Positions 24,985 through 36,938 of a DNA stretch of 64,000 nt are shown piece by piece. Positions within the stretch are counted from its first letter, which is position 1. Each line of letters starts with the position of its first letter. Origin of the DNA: Epiperipatus broadwayi (Eukaryota > Onychophora > Udeonychophora > Euonychophora > Peripatidae); NCBI GenBank assembly GCA_028023455.1, contig JAQFVV010012546.1, forward strand, positions 1,259,501 through 1,323,500, in the 5' to 3' direction. The translations under genes and the position numbers were made by a program. The notes beneath the pieces are model-generated. The model was not told the DNA's origin, did no database searches, and was given only the letters and a program-made list of their open reading frames with translations.

Positions 24985-26052
24985 TAAGTATAGCACATGA
25001 AAAATTCACTGGCTAAAATGTAGCTCAGGGTATGAAAGATATAAATGGAAAGACTTGAGGTAAACTAAACTTGGCGAGCCTTGGTGATTCTTAGTCTTTT
25101 ACCTGAAATATTTTGAGGTTTTGCAGATTGTGCAAACCATTCGTCTCTTAGTGTAGTGTGCTCTATTACTTGCGTCACTGGAACCAGGCAGTAAGATTGA
25201 GTTTATGTTAGTTATGTTCTCCCAAATGCTGGATGTCATTATTTTCTATTTCTCTGAGCATATGGTGGCGGGTTGACTATGGTTTGGTCAAATTAGATTA
25301 TATATTTTTTATCATTAACATAGTTATTTGCGAATATCGCGATCCGTTTGCATTCAAGCATGTCACTCTCCTCAAGACCATTTCTTAAAAACATAATCAA
25401 GTTATTCCCTCTTATAATAAGTTTATTCATGTTAAAGTTATTTAAAAAAGTATTATATATATATATATTCATTTTTCTTCCCGCACATACTTGAATTGGC
25501 ATCTACCGCTACCTTGTGAGATGCATATGTTTGTTATATAATTGAAATTGTCTATCAATGAGCAGTGAAGTGAATTAGCAAGGTATTAAAGAATTATAAA
25601 TATGCATTTTATTAATATATATATAAATTCAGCCCACCTGTGGTTCGTGTTAATTAATTTTACTTTAAAGTTAGAATTTATATCTCAAAATTGTGCTGCT
25701 ATCTGATGACTTAAGGACACATACCATCTCTTCGTCAACTTATGCACGTGTGTAATTATGATAAATGTCGGTGTTGAATGTTAGAAATACCTGAGGCTCA
25801 CGTTCCACCGCTGACGCCGGAGTTTGAAAACATTGATTGCTTGCCTTGAAAGTGTTGTTAATTGGTTGTTAGATTTAGAGGGTGGGTAAACAGGTTAGAA
25901 TCCATTAATATTCTTGATCTTCAATCTCATATATGGTTGGATTCGAGGTACTTTTACCCAGACTATGAATCGTGTTGAATTAATATATAATTTCGACCGG
26001 TACACTATTTATTGCTAAGATATAATTGTGATATAAATTCAATCTCTTATTT
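24985..26052. other. Mixed sequence, no gene; weak dispersed repeat at 25900-26020
   Basis: 25937-26005 resembles 16551-16618 (GGTACTTTTRCC, CCGGTACAC). A minus-strand frame at 25293-25502 has no recognisable motif. Confidence 0.35.
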
Positions 26053-26302
<250 letters not shown>

Positions 26303-27764
26303 CGAAATAAAAATGGATAGATAGCTAAATAGTTAAGTTAACAGGTAGATAGGAAAACAAATAGATAGACAATAGAACGAAAAAGTAGATACAAATAGAT
26401 ATAGAAAAAGATGAATTAACATACACATAATTTTAAAAAACGAGAGAGTCGGAATTTAGACAATAAAATATTTCCTGCACTTGGCAAATTTATGTAAATA
26501 CTTATTTAAAAAAATAGTCAAAAACTATGTTTTTTTTTGTTTTTTTCTAAATCTCCGTAAATATTTCCCCCCAGTTTATTTGACAAAATACTGTATTTTT
26601 GAATGATATATATTTATACTCAGTATTTCAAAAATTAACTTGTTTTAAATTTCAAATACTCCAATAATCATGAGTTATATTTTTACCTGTAGGATTAATG
26701 AATGTTTATATTTTGTGTTGGTTTTGCCTATCTAAAAATCAGTTTCCTTTATATAACTAATTCATATCCATCTTTATACATATTTTAATATTGTTTATAA
26801 TTCCAAATCTCCTAACGACTTATCACATTTAAATTTTAAATAAACTTGATTTGCATAGGAAATTTATTCTAAATGGTGGAATTATTAAAATGAAAAAATA
26901 ATCGTCTGTAAATTAATTGGAAAAATTTTAAAACCATCATTTTCTTTTCATTTTAAATAAAATAGAAAATTCTGAATATTGACATTCAAATTTAAAATTT
27001 AAAGCAAATATTAATTAAAATTAATATTCCAGAAATAATTTAAATATCGTCCATTATATACACACACAAAAAGAAAAGTTTATCTGCCATTGCTATGCAT
27101 TATTATATAAATTTAATTTAGATGAATGTTTAAAGCAGATTTTATTTTAAAACAACAATCATTCAAATGATCTTAAATAATTGCCTATTAAGTTAAAATT
27201 ATTGCTTTCCTTACTGTGCTATGATTTAGTGTATTGGTAGACCTATTGACCATGGTACAGATCTATTTACTTTTGATGTTCAAACTTTTATGATCCCAAA
27301 AAATAAACCACTTGATTATCATATTGCATTTATATTAATCCTGATATAGATTTTAAACTGTAAAGATCAAATATATCTATATAATTTTATAAAGGTTGAT
27401 AGATTGAATGAAGAGTTTGTGATTATTTAAAAGATATAGCAAGAAATAGAAAGACTTAAAAAAAGTAATCTAGTTTAATATATAAGAGTAAATATTTGGT
27501 AGATAACTAATGATTATGATAATGATTTTAAACCTTATATAATATATAGTGCCAAACCTTAAGATTTTAGCATTACATATATATATAATAGCTTCAAATC
27601 TTAGGGATTTTATCTTGATGTGCTCTGGCAACAACAACAATAGCAACAAATGGGGAAAAATATGTAAAAATAATAATAAAAATAGTAATTATATGTTAAA
27701 CTAATTTCATCATTTAATATTAAATTTTAATCTCTTTATAAAAAAAATATAATTCTTCAAATAT
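26303..27764. other. AT-rich sequence, no feature supported
   Basis: No gene, RNA or mobile element recognised. Confidence 0.4.
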
Positions 27765-27905
27765 ATTCAACTGTTAGTAATATCACACAGGTTAATATAT
27801 AACACAATATTTAAAGTGGCACTATTAATCTTACTTTTTCAGGTATGTTGGTCTTACCAATGACTGTTCCAGCATGGCATTTGAACTTGGGTTAGGTGAT
27901 GTAAT
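27765..27905 (-). mobile_element. Second-family SINE copy, diverged
   Basis: The minus strand matches the copy at 34341-34552: B-box-like CAAGTTCAAATGCCATGCTG, then ...CATACCTGAAAAAGTAAG..., ...TTAACCTGTGTGATATTACT and AACAGTTGAATATATTTGAA at the 3' end. The tRNA head is decayed. It lies beside an oppositely oriented copy (27962-28125). Confidence 0.65.
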
Positions 27906-27961
27906 TCAGTTTTGTCACTTTAAATACATAGTTTATTTAGTTACAGCATCACTTTAAATTC

Positions 27962-28125
27962 AATATTTAAGAATCTAAAGGGCTAGATTTGATTATAACA
28001 CTGGTAGTGTCACTAGTCAGGCCAGCAACACCTAAAGAAGGGAGGAGAGTAATATAATTTGAAACATTGTCTTGTATATTAATCTGTTCACTATTGCTAA
28101 CAGTTGAAGATATTTGAAAAAAATT
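27962..28125 (+). mobile_element. Second-family SINE copy, 5'-truncated
   Basis: Plus strand: AATCTAAAGGGCTAGATTTG, ACACTGGTAGTGTC, CAGCAACACCTAAAGAAGGG, AGGAGAGTAATAT, ACATTGTCTTGTATATTAA and AACAGTTGAAGATATTTG, in the same order as the 34.4-kb copy. The tRNA-like 5' half is missing. The small minus-strand frame here (27967-28149) is a shadow of the repeat. Confidence 0.7.
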
Positions 28126-28559
28126 AGTTTGATTTTTTTCTAATAGCATTAAATAACTAATAATAGATGCTGAAAATAGTTCAATATATAATTAATATCA
28201 AAATGCCATAGTAACAAACTATCAGTCAAACAATAAAAATGTTTTGATAAACTAATTACTATTAATTATTAATATTAAATATTAATACTTTATATACCTA
28301 TAACCAGTGTAAATAATAACTAATAAAAAGATTTGACAAATGTATTAATTAGTTTATAATACTAAAGTTTTGCACACTATATAGTAATACCAACAAACAA
28401 ATTTAAAGGAATTAGTTATGGAAAAAATAGGAAGAAATTATTTTTTTCTTATGTAATTATTGATTTATTCATACAAATCATCATCATATATATAAATAAA
28501 ATTTTCATTCAATAAATGTTTATTTTTTTTAATATATTGCAAATTTAACAATTATGTGA

Positions 28560-30300
28560 TGTGATGCACTATGTTTTTGCCTTTATCGAATTCAGGAATC
28601 TCTCAGCCACTCTGACTAGAGAAGACTGTTAGCCATCTAATTCTTCATTTCTATTCTCCACCCTGTTTTTCCATATTCTTCTCTATCCTGCTCTATTCCT
28701 TTTCCACATCATCATATTTGTCACTCTATGGCCTTTATATGGTAGATTCTTCTTATCTTTTTCCAAAACCAGCATAATAAACAAGAAATCCTTTTTGTGT
28801 AATCACTTTGTTTATATTTATACTCCCATAACTTCATTATTTGTATCCTTTTTTCTTGTTAGATGCCTAACATTTTCCATGTCTTCATTTTATATCTTCC
28901 TAACTATTCCTTTGTTGCTAACAATCCTGTTCAAGCCTTAAACAGTAAACTACCTTCCTTGCTATTATTGTAAATTAACTCACAACCAATATTCTGTTTA
29001 TTTCTATATATATTTAAACTTTTTTTATTCTCCATAATAATTCTCCATCTCTCCAACATTTTATTTTTTATTAAAACATTTACTCATCTATCCCATTTTT
29101 TGCCACTATAACACTTAATAATCCTTTTAATAAAATCATCACATCCTTTGTACAAGTATAATAATATAAAGTCTTTATCCATATATTCTGCATACCACAC
29201 TACATTTCTCACCCATCTTGTTGGCCATCATTTACTTGTAATCCACTTAAATAGCATTTGTGTATTCTCTTACTATCCATAAATTGCAATCCACCAAACA
29301 TTTTCATTTTTCTTTTTGCATCACTCATATAAAAAACATGATCAGCCAATTTTTCCTTGAATTGCCTCCTTTGCCATCCTCACATCTTCATGTAATATAT
29401 GCCTTACTACTTCTCCCTGTATTTCTTCTAAGTAATCTAACACCCCTTACTAACAAATAATACATCATTACCATAATGCTGCTACTGCCATTCTCTCCCA
29501 TACCATTCTTGCTATATCATATTTATTATATGAAAACACTGTTAATTTCCTTTATCAGTTTCTTTCTTTTCCTTTCTTCATTTATCTTTTTTCTTCCATT
29601 CATCCAAGCAATTTATCAGATTACTTAAGACAATTCCCAAATAGTTACACTTATTCACCACATATACTTTATATCCCTCAATAAAAATTTGTTCCCCACC
29701 CCCCAGCATTTTTCATCATTACTTTTCATTTTTCTTCACTAAATTTAATACCCATATTTTTACCTACCATTGTATATGTATTCAGAAAAACATCCATATC
29801 TTCCCTACTTTCAGTGTACAAGAAAATGTCATATGCAAATGAATAACCTGATAATATATTCACTCTCTTGCCATCTATTAAAGGCATTTCTACCCTCCTT
29901 CCTAGTCTTTCTATTGCTCTTGCCATTTCTTACAAATGCAACAAAAACAATATATATGACATAGAGTATCCTTGCCTCAGTCCCACCTCATTTTTAATTC
30001 TAATTGATTCAGTATTTCCCAATTGATAGTATAGAGTAATTATTTTAATACAGTCTCTTTATAAGATCTACTAAAGCTCAATTCAACCCAAGTTTACTAA
30101 ACTTACATGTTTCTATTTACTCTTTCATATGCCTTCACTATATTTATAAAGACCACATATAACTGTCACCTGTATTCCTTCTTACTTATATATATATATA
30201 TATATATATACTATATATGAATAAGTTGTCTGATTACAAATAAACTATCTCCTACATGTCTATCCATTCTAAAACCTCCTTGCATTTCTTGTGATATTTT
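28560..30300 (-). pseudogene. LINE reverse transcriptase remnant A
   Basis: The minus strand carries non-LTR RT motifs in correct order: QEMQGGFRMDRHVGDSLFVI (about 30290-30220, the QxGFR block), VFINIVKAYERVNRN (about 30160-30110, the KAYD block), EVGLRQGYSL (about 29990-29960, the GLRQG block), then SGYSFAYDIFLYTESREDMD (near 29860-29800, FADD altered to FAYD) and MGIKFSEEK ending at 29726. GEQIFIEGYKVYVV and KCNYLGI follow around 29690-29625. The rest to 28560 is decayed. Frames shift repeatedly and the catalytic DD is broken. The GLRQG, AYDRVNR-like style differs from the RTE copies elsewhere in the window. Clade not determined. Confidence 0.75.
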
Positions 30301-30369
30301 ATTGTTTTTTTCTGGCCACAGGATAAAGAGGGTTGTGTAGTGACAAAAAACTAAAAATACCACAATACA

Positions 30370-30640
30370 CAGAAAATGAACTGATTTCAGTTTTATATGG
30401 TTATATAGAAAAGTTGGTTTAAATTGGTAACATTTTTTTTATGTTTTTCAAATTGAACTGAGAGCTTGATAGTGAAATCGAAAGGTAAATGATGGCTGGC
30501 ATAATAAAAGTGCATTCGATTCTAAAGATTGAGGAACTGGTACTAAATCCAAAGCTATTTATTAATGAAAGGTGTAATCTTGCTACTAGTCTGGGGATAT
30601 TGGAGAGGACATTATATAGGAATTTATTAAGTACCATCAT
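30370..30640 (+). repeat. Diverged copy of a foldback core
   Basis: ACTAGTCTGGGGATATTGGA (30587 on) and upstream blocks such as CCAAAGCT, TTAATGAAAGG and TTTTTCAAATTGAACT follow the same order as 20070-20262. No inverted arms are convincing here and no TSD was found, so it may be a fragment of a longer parent element that supplied the core. Confidence 0.45.
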
Positions 30641-31081
30641 CTTTATCTAATATTTACAAAAACTTACAGTAAGTGACATAAATGTGAACAAAAAAGTATG
30701 CTCTAAAACAACAATGAAAATCTGAGGTCACATGATAGTGTCACGATATTTTTATCGATTTTAAAAAAATATATAGAACCTTAAAAAAAATGTGATTTGT
30801 CACATAAAAGTAATAATTTTTTCTTGTTTAATTATTGGAGAAAAAATAAAATAGATCATTGAGTATATATAGTTTAAGAAAAAAAGTGCTGATATGCTTA
30901 GGGACTTGGTTAAAATTTAAAGATTAGAGATACAAATAGATTTAAATGAATTAATAAATATTAACAACATGATTACTAATTTAGATGTACATCTAATAGT
31001 TTTTCTACTATGAATTTAACAAAATTATGGAGTATAGTAATTAAGATCTTTTAAATTTTTTTTTATATTACTGAGAATTTT

Positions 31082-31285
31082 AATAATTAATAAAGCAAGT
31101 CATATATAACGTGACATTACTTTTATAAGATTGTAGTTACAAAAATGCAATAAAGAGAGCATACCAACCATAATCTTGAACCCAGTTGGTCTGGAGATGA
31201 GAGTGTTCTGGATAGAGATTTTAAATATTTTCTCATACAGCACTTATTAATTAAGAGCTTGTTTGAGTTATTGGTACGCTCTCTG
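31082..31285 (+). mobile_element. Foldback element, 16-bp TSD
   Basis: Leader CAAGTCATATATAACGTGAC, then TTTTATAAGATTGTAGTTAC, arms AATAAAGAGAGCATACC (from 31148) and its inverted copy GGTACGCTCTCTG ending at 31285. The second arm also contains, inverted, CTCAAACAAGCTCTTAATTA, shared with the other family members. The core TTGGTCTGGAGATGAGAG and CTGGATAGAGATTTTA resembles the 20.2-kb core. Exact 16-bp flanks TATTACTGAGAATTTT are at 31066-31081 and 31286-31301. Confidence 0.75.
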
Positions 31286-31879
31286 TATTACTGAGAATTT
31301 TGAACAAAATACTTTGTAATAGATAAGTGGGTTAAATTCAAAAAATAAAGTGGAATTATAGTCTTAAGATGCATACTATTTGTTAGAATGACTGTTCATA
31401 AAGATTTAAAAATAAATATATAACAACACAAGTTTATTAAATGTCTTAGTCTATTTTGTTTTAAAATTTAAATAGAAAATATATGGATTGCAATGAAATT
31501 TATATATCAGTAAGAGTTATTACTAATTTACGTTTTTATTGGAATAGAACGTAATGAATCTATAAGCCTTCATAGTACCACATTTAAAATTTGATGCATT
31601 CATTTTAAATACAATTAACCATATTTATAATATAAAATAAACATGTAAATTATATTTTAAATTTACTGAATATTAAATATAATACGGTAAGAAATAGTAA
31701 GTTTATTTTTGCTATTTATTTATCACAATTATATATGTTTTTCTGGGGAATATAGTAAAGTTAATATATTATCAATAATGAAATAGAAGAAATTCAAACC
31801 TACATTTTACTTGTTCAGAGGTTTTACATACACGTCCTATAAAGATAAACATGTGCAGATATATAAATATGTTTATGTG

Positions 31880-32052
31880 ATTCCAAGAGATTGTAAAATA
31901 CCCAGAAAAAGACCACATGTGAGATGGATGGATAAAATAAGAAAGTGTACAGGAGTGATGTGGAGAAGTAAAGCTAAAGATAGAAAAAGATAGATTGAAC
32001 TTGGAGAGACCTTCATCCTGCAGTGGATTGATAATGGTTGATGATGATATCT
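31880..32052 (+). pseudogene. RTE-like LINE 3' end
   Basis: Encodes RKRPHVRWMDKIRKCTGVMW, SKAKDRKR, a stop where Trp is expected, then IELGETFILQWIDNG, closely following the conserved C-terminus of RTE-type endonuclease-reverse transcriptases (gRPxxRWxDdIxkxxGxxWxrxAxDRxxWrxLGEaxxxQW). It ends in GGTTGATGATGATAT, a GAT-type tail usual for such elements. A second copy of the same tail lies at 56832-57003. The RT core is absent: a 5'-truncated insertion. Confidence 0.85.
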
Positions 32053-34340
32053 GCACAGGCATACTTAGATTATAACATATATAATTTTTCAATGATTAAC
32101 CATATGAAATTGACTTTTTATATAAATATATCCAGAGGAAATAAACTTTATCTACATTTTTTTTTTTAGAACAGGAAAAAATGACTTCATACAAATAAAG
32201 CACTAATTGAATGGTTTGGGGGTAAATTTAACTTTGAAATGTACAAAACAAGAATTTTAATAGTATTAATTTTCTGCAGTGTTAGTGATAATCCTACCTT
32301 TTATATGTATTTAGTTATAAACTCCACCCAATAATGAAAGTTTAACCTTTTCACGTTTTTCAAACCAGACAATAATTAGAAGTGTTTATATTCTGCTGGC
32401 TTTTGAAAATGTTTACCAAATTATATTCATTATCTCTAGACTAAATATTTTTGACTATCAAGTTTCTTTTCTAAACTATTTATATACAATGGATAAATAT
32501 TATTAAAGAAAATTGATTGTTTTATACAACTTAAAGTTTTGATAATCATATCGAATTTATGCATATACGTTTTTTTTTTTACATAAAAAGTATTTAAGGT
32601 TTTGTTAATTAGACAAATAAATCAGTTGGTAAATTTAAAACAAAATATGAACCTATTTTTTTACATATATATCTGATTATTAGATGTGGTAAACAATGAG
32701 ACTTAAGGCCCAACACATATGGAAAGATGAAGTCTGATTTTCCATGTCTCATTTATGTTTTTTTTTACTTATTGATTAGAATGAGAACTTAGTACCATTA
32801 ATTTGTAACATTAATACTGTTTTCATGGTGTTATCTTGTTACAACATAACTTCTTATATTATCACTATATCACGTGGTTTGGTTAAGTGATAAATTAATA
32901 GACTAAACATCTGAAAATTCCTGATTAATTTTATGGTAATTAAATTTAAAAAGAATTTAAAAACTTGATTTGGTTAATGGCACTGCTATAATCAATGAAC
33001 GATTTAGGTGCTTAAATATTATATGATCTCCCAAATGATTTAATGTGTAATTTCTTTATAATAATAATGATGATGATGGTGATGATAATGATAGTAATAA
33101 TACTATCAGTGTGATTAATTTAAAAAAAAAACAACAATTTTTACATGAACATAATTTACTGTACACTAATTGTGTGTGGTAAATACTGTATACTTAAAAT
33201 ATCCTTCAGTACCTTAAATAAAATGAGAAAATTTTTACATATACATATATAAATTGATTGATAAATAGATAGCAAGTGCTAAAACAGTCATAAAATAGCT
33301 AAATGCACTATAAAGAATTCTTAGTATTTCCACATAAAGGAACATACATACATAAATATATAAGATGTATTATTGAAAAAATGACTATTGGCTGGTTCTC
33401 TCCCCAAGATGTTCTTTGCACCATCTCTGAATCAAAGCATAAATTATGTATTGATATAGTTTAGCTATTCACCATAAAAATTTTAAAAAATTGGCACATC
33501 TGGATCATAAGTGATGACTTGAAATATGGCTATGTGATTTGTATCTTAAAAAACAACAATGCTCTAACATTAAATTTAGTTTTAAATTGGAAAACAGTGG
33601 TATTGTAACATTTGACATGATTCAAGCTGTATATGGTAGTGAGAGCATTAGTCCCAAAGAACACTTTCAAGTGATTTGAAAGATTTCATAATAGCAGAAA
33701 GAAACTATTACATTTCAGGTCATAGCTCATAATCCAGATACACTAAATGATCAAAATAATTGTGGTAAATATGTAAATTATGTTATTATGCAACACATGC
33801 ATTAATTTAGAAATTGTATTGCAGACAATTTGATGATAAAATTAGTCACCATTTTTTGGGAGATTATATGTAATATATCCTAGACAGAAATAGTAAAGCT
33901 TAACAATTTAAATGAAAATAAATACATAAATAGTCAGACATCAGTATCCTTGTAAAGAATAGTATCATTTAGTGTCATTACACTATGCATATTTTGTTTT
34001 GTAATTAAAACATTCAGGTGCCCTTGGAATTAAACATCAATCAATTAGAAACATAAGTATTGTAACATATAATGCAACCAATTATAAATGTGGATCTTAG
34101 AATGTTCATTAGCCAACCTAAATTTTAAAAATCATACACCTAAATTCACTTTAAAAATGAGACAATTATTTTTTTATTATATATGTATTTTAGGATATGC
34201 ATTATTATCAAATGGCCAAAGATGTTAATATTTCCTAAAGATTTATGTGATGATGGTGTTCTAGTTGTATTTTAGTATTGGACTTTTTCCATCATCTAAT
34301 ATGTGTATTTAATATCTTTAGAAAAAATGTAACTTTACTT
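32053..34340. other. AT-rich sequence, no feature supported
   Basis: Only short simple repeats such as GAT/AAT runs around 33060-33110. Confidence 0.4.
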
Positions 34341-34552
34341 AAATATTCCAAATCCCTTCAACTGATAGTAATAACATATCAAACAGGTTAGTATATGCAC
34401 AATGTTTTGACAGATATTATTCTCTCCTCTTCTTTAGGTATTGCTGATCTGCCCAGTGGTAGTACTAGTATGGGATTTAAACCTGGACCCTTAGATTCTA
34501 GAGTATTAAATTTTAAGATAATGCTCTAACCATCTAAGCCATCCTCCAAAAG
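34341..34552 (-). mobile_element. Second-family tRNA-derived SINE, most complete copy
   Basis: The minus strand starts GAGGATGGCTTAGATGGTTA (A box TGGCTTAGATGGTTAGAGC, 34523-34541) and has B box GGTTTAAATCC (34473-34483). A tRNA-unrelated body follows (CACTGGGCAGATCAGC, ACCTAAAGAAGAGGAGAG, AACATTGTGCATATAC, AACCTGTTTGATATG) and the 3' end is ATCAGTTGAAGGGATTTGG. Two more copies are at 27765-27905 and 27962-28125. Distinct from the tRNA-Gly-like family: longer, with a real body and no poly-A tail. Confidence 0.8.
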
Positions 34553-34559
34553 CAACAGT

Positions 34560-34955
34560 CTGTAGAAATTTCACATACTTATCTATGAGGTTTCTCCTAA
34601 TTTCTCCACTTTTTGCTAAGAGCAAAGTTGATCAGTGGTTTTCATACATTATGTACAGTCATACTAGGTTGGCTTATGGGATTTTTTGCCATTGTTCTGT
34701 GAGCAGCTTCTTTAATTTTCTTCTTTGTACCATTTCTTCTCTACCCAATATTTTTTTATTTTCCCAATTGAACATATGTTCACTGGCACATACATGGTCT
34801 GCTACCTTAGACGTATGTTTTCACTCTTCTAATCATCAGTTTATGTTCTTGCAAGTGCTTTTCAATGGGATGACTGATTTCACCAATATATGTGCTTTTC
34901 AGAATTTCATGTTTAGGCTATGTAGATGTTAGAATTCATCATAGTGTTGTATGGC
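34560..34955 (-). pseudogene. PLE GIY-YIG fragment, left arm of inverted pair
   Basis: The minus strand is an inverted copy of 35009-35272 out to about 34722, then continues about 160 nt further. It retains the CATATATTGGTGAAAT region (YIGE), CCCATTGAAAAGCACTTGC, GCAGACCATGTATGTGCC and ATGTTCAATTGGGAAAAT. About 36 nt are deleted near 34895 relative to the other arm, removing the CECG motif. The continuation reads EEMVQRRKLKKLLTEQWQK, like PLE C-termini. Frameshifted and dead. The plus-strand frame at 34585-34932 is its shadow. Confidence 0.75.
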
Positions 34956-35008
34956 TCTGGAAAGCTGTTCTGATGTTACACTGATTGCAGATTTTTTAAA
35001 ATTTGTCT

Positions 35009-35272
35009 GCCATACCACACTATGAGGAATTCTAACATCTACAAAGCCTAAACTTAAAATGCTGAAAAGAAAAAATTGCATCTATGAAATACAATGTGAA
35101 TGTGGAAGAACATATATTGGTGAGACTACTTGTCCCATTGAAAAACACTTGCAAAAACACAAACTGGTGATTAGAAGAGATGTGTCTAAAGTAGCAGACC
35201 ATGTATGTGCCAATGAACATATGTTCAATTGGGAAAATACAAAAATATTAAATAGAGAAGAAAAGGTATAAA
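35009..35272 (+). pseudogene. PLE GIY-YIG endonuclease fragment, right arm of inverted pair
   Basis: The frame PKLKMLKRKNCIYEIQCECG then RTYIGETTCPIEKHLQKHK is the GIY-YIG nuclease of a Penelope-like element: CxC just before YIGET, then the helix with basic EKHLQKH. SKVADHVCANEHMFNWENTK follows, with the His region. No RT core precedes it. The arm begins at GCCATAC (35009), facing the left arm across a 53-bp spacer (34956-35008), and homology to the left arm stops near 35272. A minus-strand frame at 35032-35220 is a shadow. Confidence 0.82.
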
Positions 35273-35737
35273 TATGAAATTTTTTTATGTAAAAAATTGG
35301 TCTCTAATAAATATTTGTACATTTTCAAAATAAAGATTAGAACAAGAGAAGTAATCTGCTCCAATCCAGGCAACATACAGTGTTTCTCTATGGATGGATG
35401 GTTTTAAAATTCTTTCTTCTGAAATGTGTTTGTAATTTAAAAAATGAGCATAATATTATTGCTTGCTGAATATTAGCCAGTACTTTAATTTTTGCAAATT
35501 ATATTTTCAATTTACTATTATTTTAATGATTATTGTTTGTTATTTAGATTAATTGTTATTTATGCACATACATATATGAAATTTAATTTAAAAATTTCTA
35601 ATATATGTTTTTTTTTTTTTTTTTCATGCTCTGATAACTAGGTAAGTCTATTTATTTATTTAAATCATTTGTAGTTTTAAGGTATGCACGATAACTTTAT
35701 TTTTATTTTAATATTGTTACAAAAATTAAATTATCTG

Positions 35738-35830
35738 TCAGGCGTTGGTGGCCTAGCAGTTAGCATAGCTGCCTTCCAAGCAGCTGGCCCGGGTTCGCTT
35801 CCTGGTCAACGTTTTGACATATATAAAAAA
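35738..35830 (+). mobile_element. tRNA-Gly(UCC)-like SINE / tRNA pseudogene, 10-bp TSD
   Basis: 35742-35811 follows animal tRNA-Gly(UCC) almost throughout: GCGTTGGTGG start, A-box GTGGCCTAGCAGTTAGCATA, anticodon arm GCTGC-CTTCCAA-GCAGC with anticodon TCC at 35775-35777, B box GGTTCGCTTCC and acceptor end TCAACG. Then TTTTGACATATAT and an A tail, paralleling the ATGACATATG-A tails of the other SINEs. Flanks AAATTATCTG at 35728-35737 and 35831-35840. The tail and TSD argue for a retroposed copy rather than a working tRNA gene; D-arm changes agree. Confidence 0.82.
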
Positions 35831-36833
35831 AAATTATCTGAAGATTAAAATATATGATTAATTTTCCTTTATATACAATAAGATTTTATATTGGTTTTTT
35901 AAATAACTCACTATATCTTTGTTGATTGATAGTTTAGCAAAATGCCAAACGTTTTAGTGAATTAACCTCAAGTTTTTGTTCGTAATGAAATAATTTGGAT
36001 GATCAAACACTTTAAAATTCCGAGTTTAAACACAGAAAAAATGTAAATATGAAATATTATTATAATTTAAAAAACAAGAGTCCAGAAATTGTTAATGAAC
36101 AATAAGTTGAATGTTTTAGAGACAAATGATATTCTTACATTGTTATCAATTATGATTTTTTCAAAAAATTTCTGTGATAAGCATTTAATATTTAGAAAAA
36201 TAATAATCTATAATTAGATATTTTAAATTATATCAACACAAAACATGATACAGTTTTTATTGAGGAATTTATTATTAAATTATTTTTTTCACTATTTTTA
36301 AACATTACAATCATTCATGATATAACATTATCACTATATAAGTTATTCTTACATTTTTTAAATAGAAGTAAAGAAATACTCCATTGAGTTTCATGTTATA
36401 GAGCACATCCATAAGTATATTTTACGCAGTAGGAACCACGTATTCATTTCACGAAAATATTTAAATATAAACAATTGCAATAATACGCAAAATATACAAA
36501 ACATATATATTGTTTTTAAATAATTTTAACTTTTTATACAAAAGAATTGGAAATATTAAAAAATAAAACCAAAATAGAATTCAGCTTTTCTTATACAAAA
36601 TATTTTTAAATTAAAAGTCAATGTGACGTTTGACCTGCATATTGTCAATGAATAATCTTGTAATTAGGGATGTAGAAATCTAGAATGATGGAGAAAATTG
36701 CTTACCACATTTACTAAAAACAAAGTTGTTTAAAATATTTTAATCATGACAAATCCTAGCAGATATATGCATAATTATCCATAAACATCAAGGAATCTAT
36801 GGGCATAAGATTGATGGTCATTATGCTCTATAG

Positions 36834-36938
36834 TTTTTTTCTCATGTGTCATAGCATCAGCCGGGAAGCGAACCCGCTAACCCGGAACAACTGCTTGTAA
36901 AGCAGCCGTCGCTGATCTCTCGACCACCAATGCTTGGC
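36834..36938 (-). mobile_element. tRNA-derived SINE, subfamily A
   Basis: Minus strand: gcattggtggtcgagagatcagcgac, GCTTTACAAGCAGTTG, TTCCGGGTTAGCGGGTTCGC (B box), TTCCCGGCTGATGCTATGAC, acatgag and an A tail (T run at 36834). Full length; TSD short or unclear. Confidence 0.88.

Noticed and set aside
30725-30760. Another foldback leader (GGTCACATGATAGTG)
   Set aside because: Only a short match to the family leader, with no arms or TSD in the right place.
31772-32092. 106-codon minus-strand frame
   Set aside because: Opposite strand of the RTE C-terminal block, which is convincing on the plus strand.
34585-34932. 115-codon plus-strand frame
   Set aside because: It is the opposite strand of the left PLE arm, whose minus strand shows the real GIY-YIG motifs.
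35032-35220. 62-codon minus-strand frame with a CHRY-like look
   Set aside because: Shadow of the PLE fragment at 35009-35272.
35742-35811. Functional tRNA-Gly gene
   Set aside because: D-arm changes, an adjoining A-rich tail and a 10-bp flanking duplication point to a retroposed copy.
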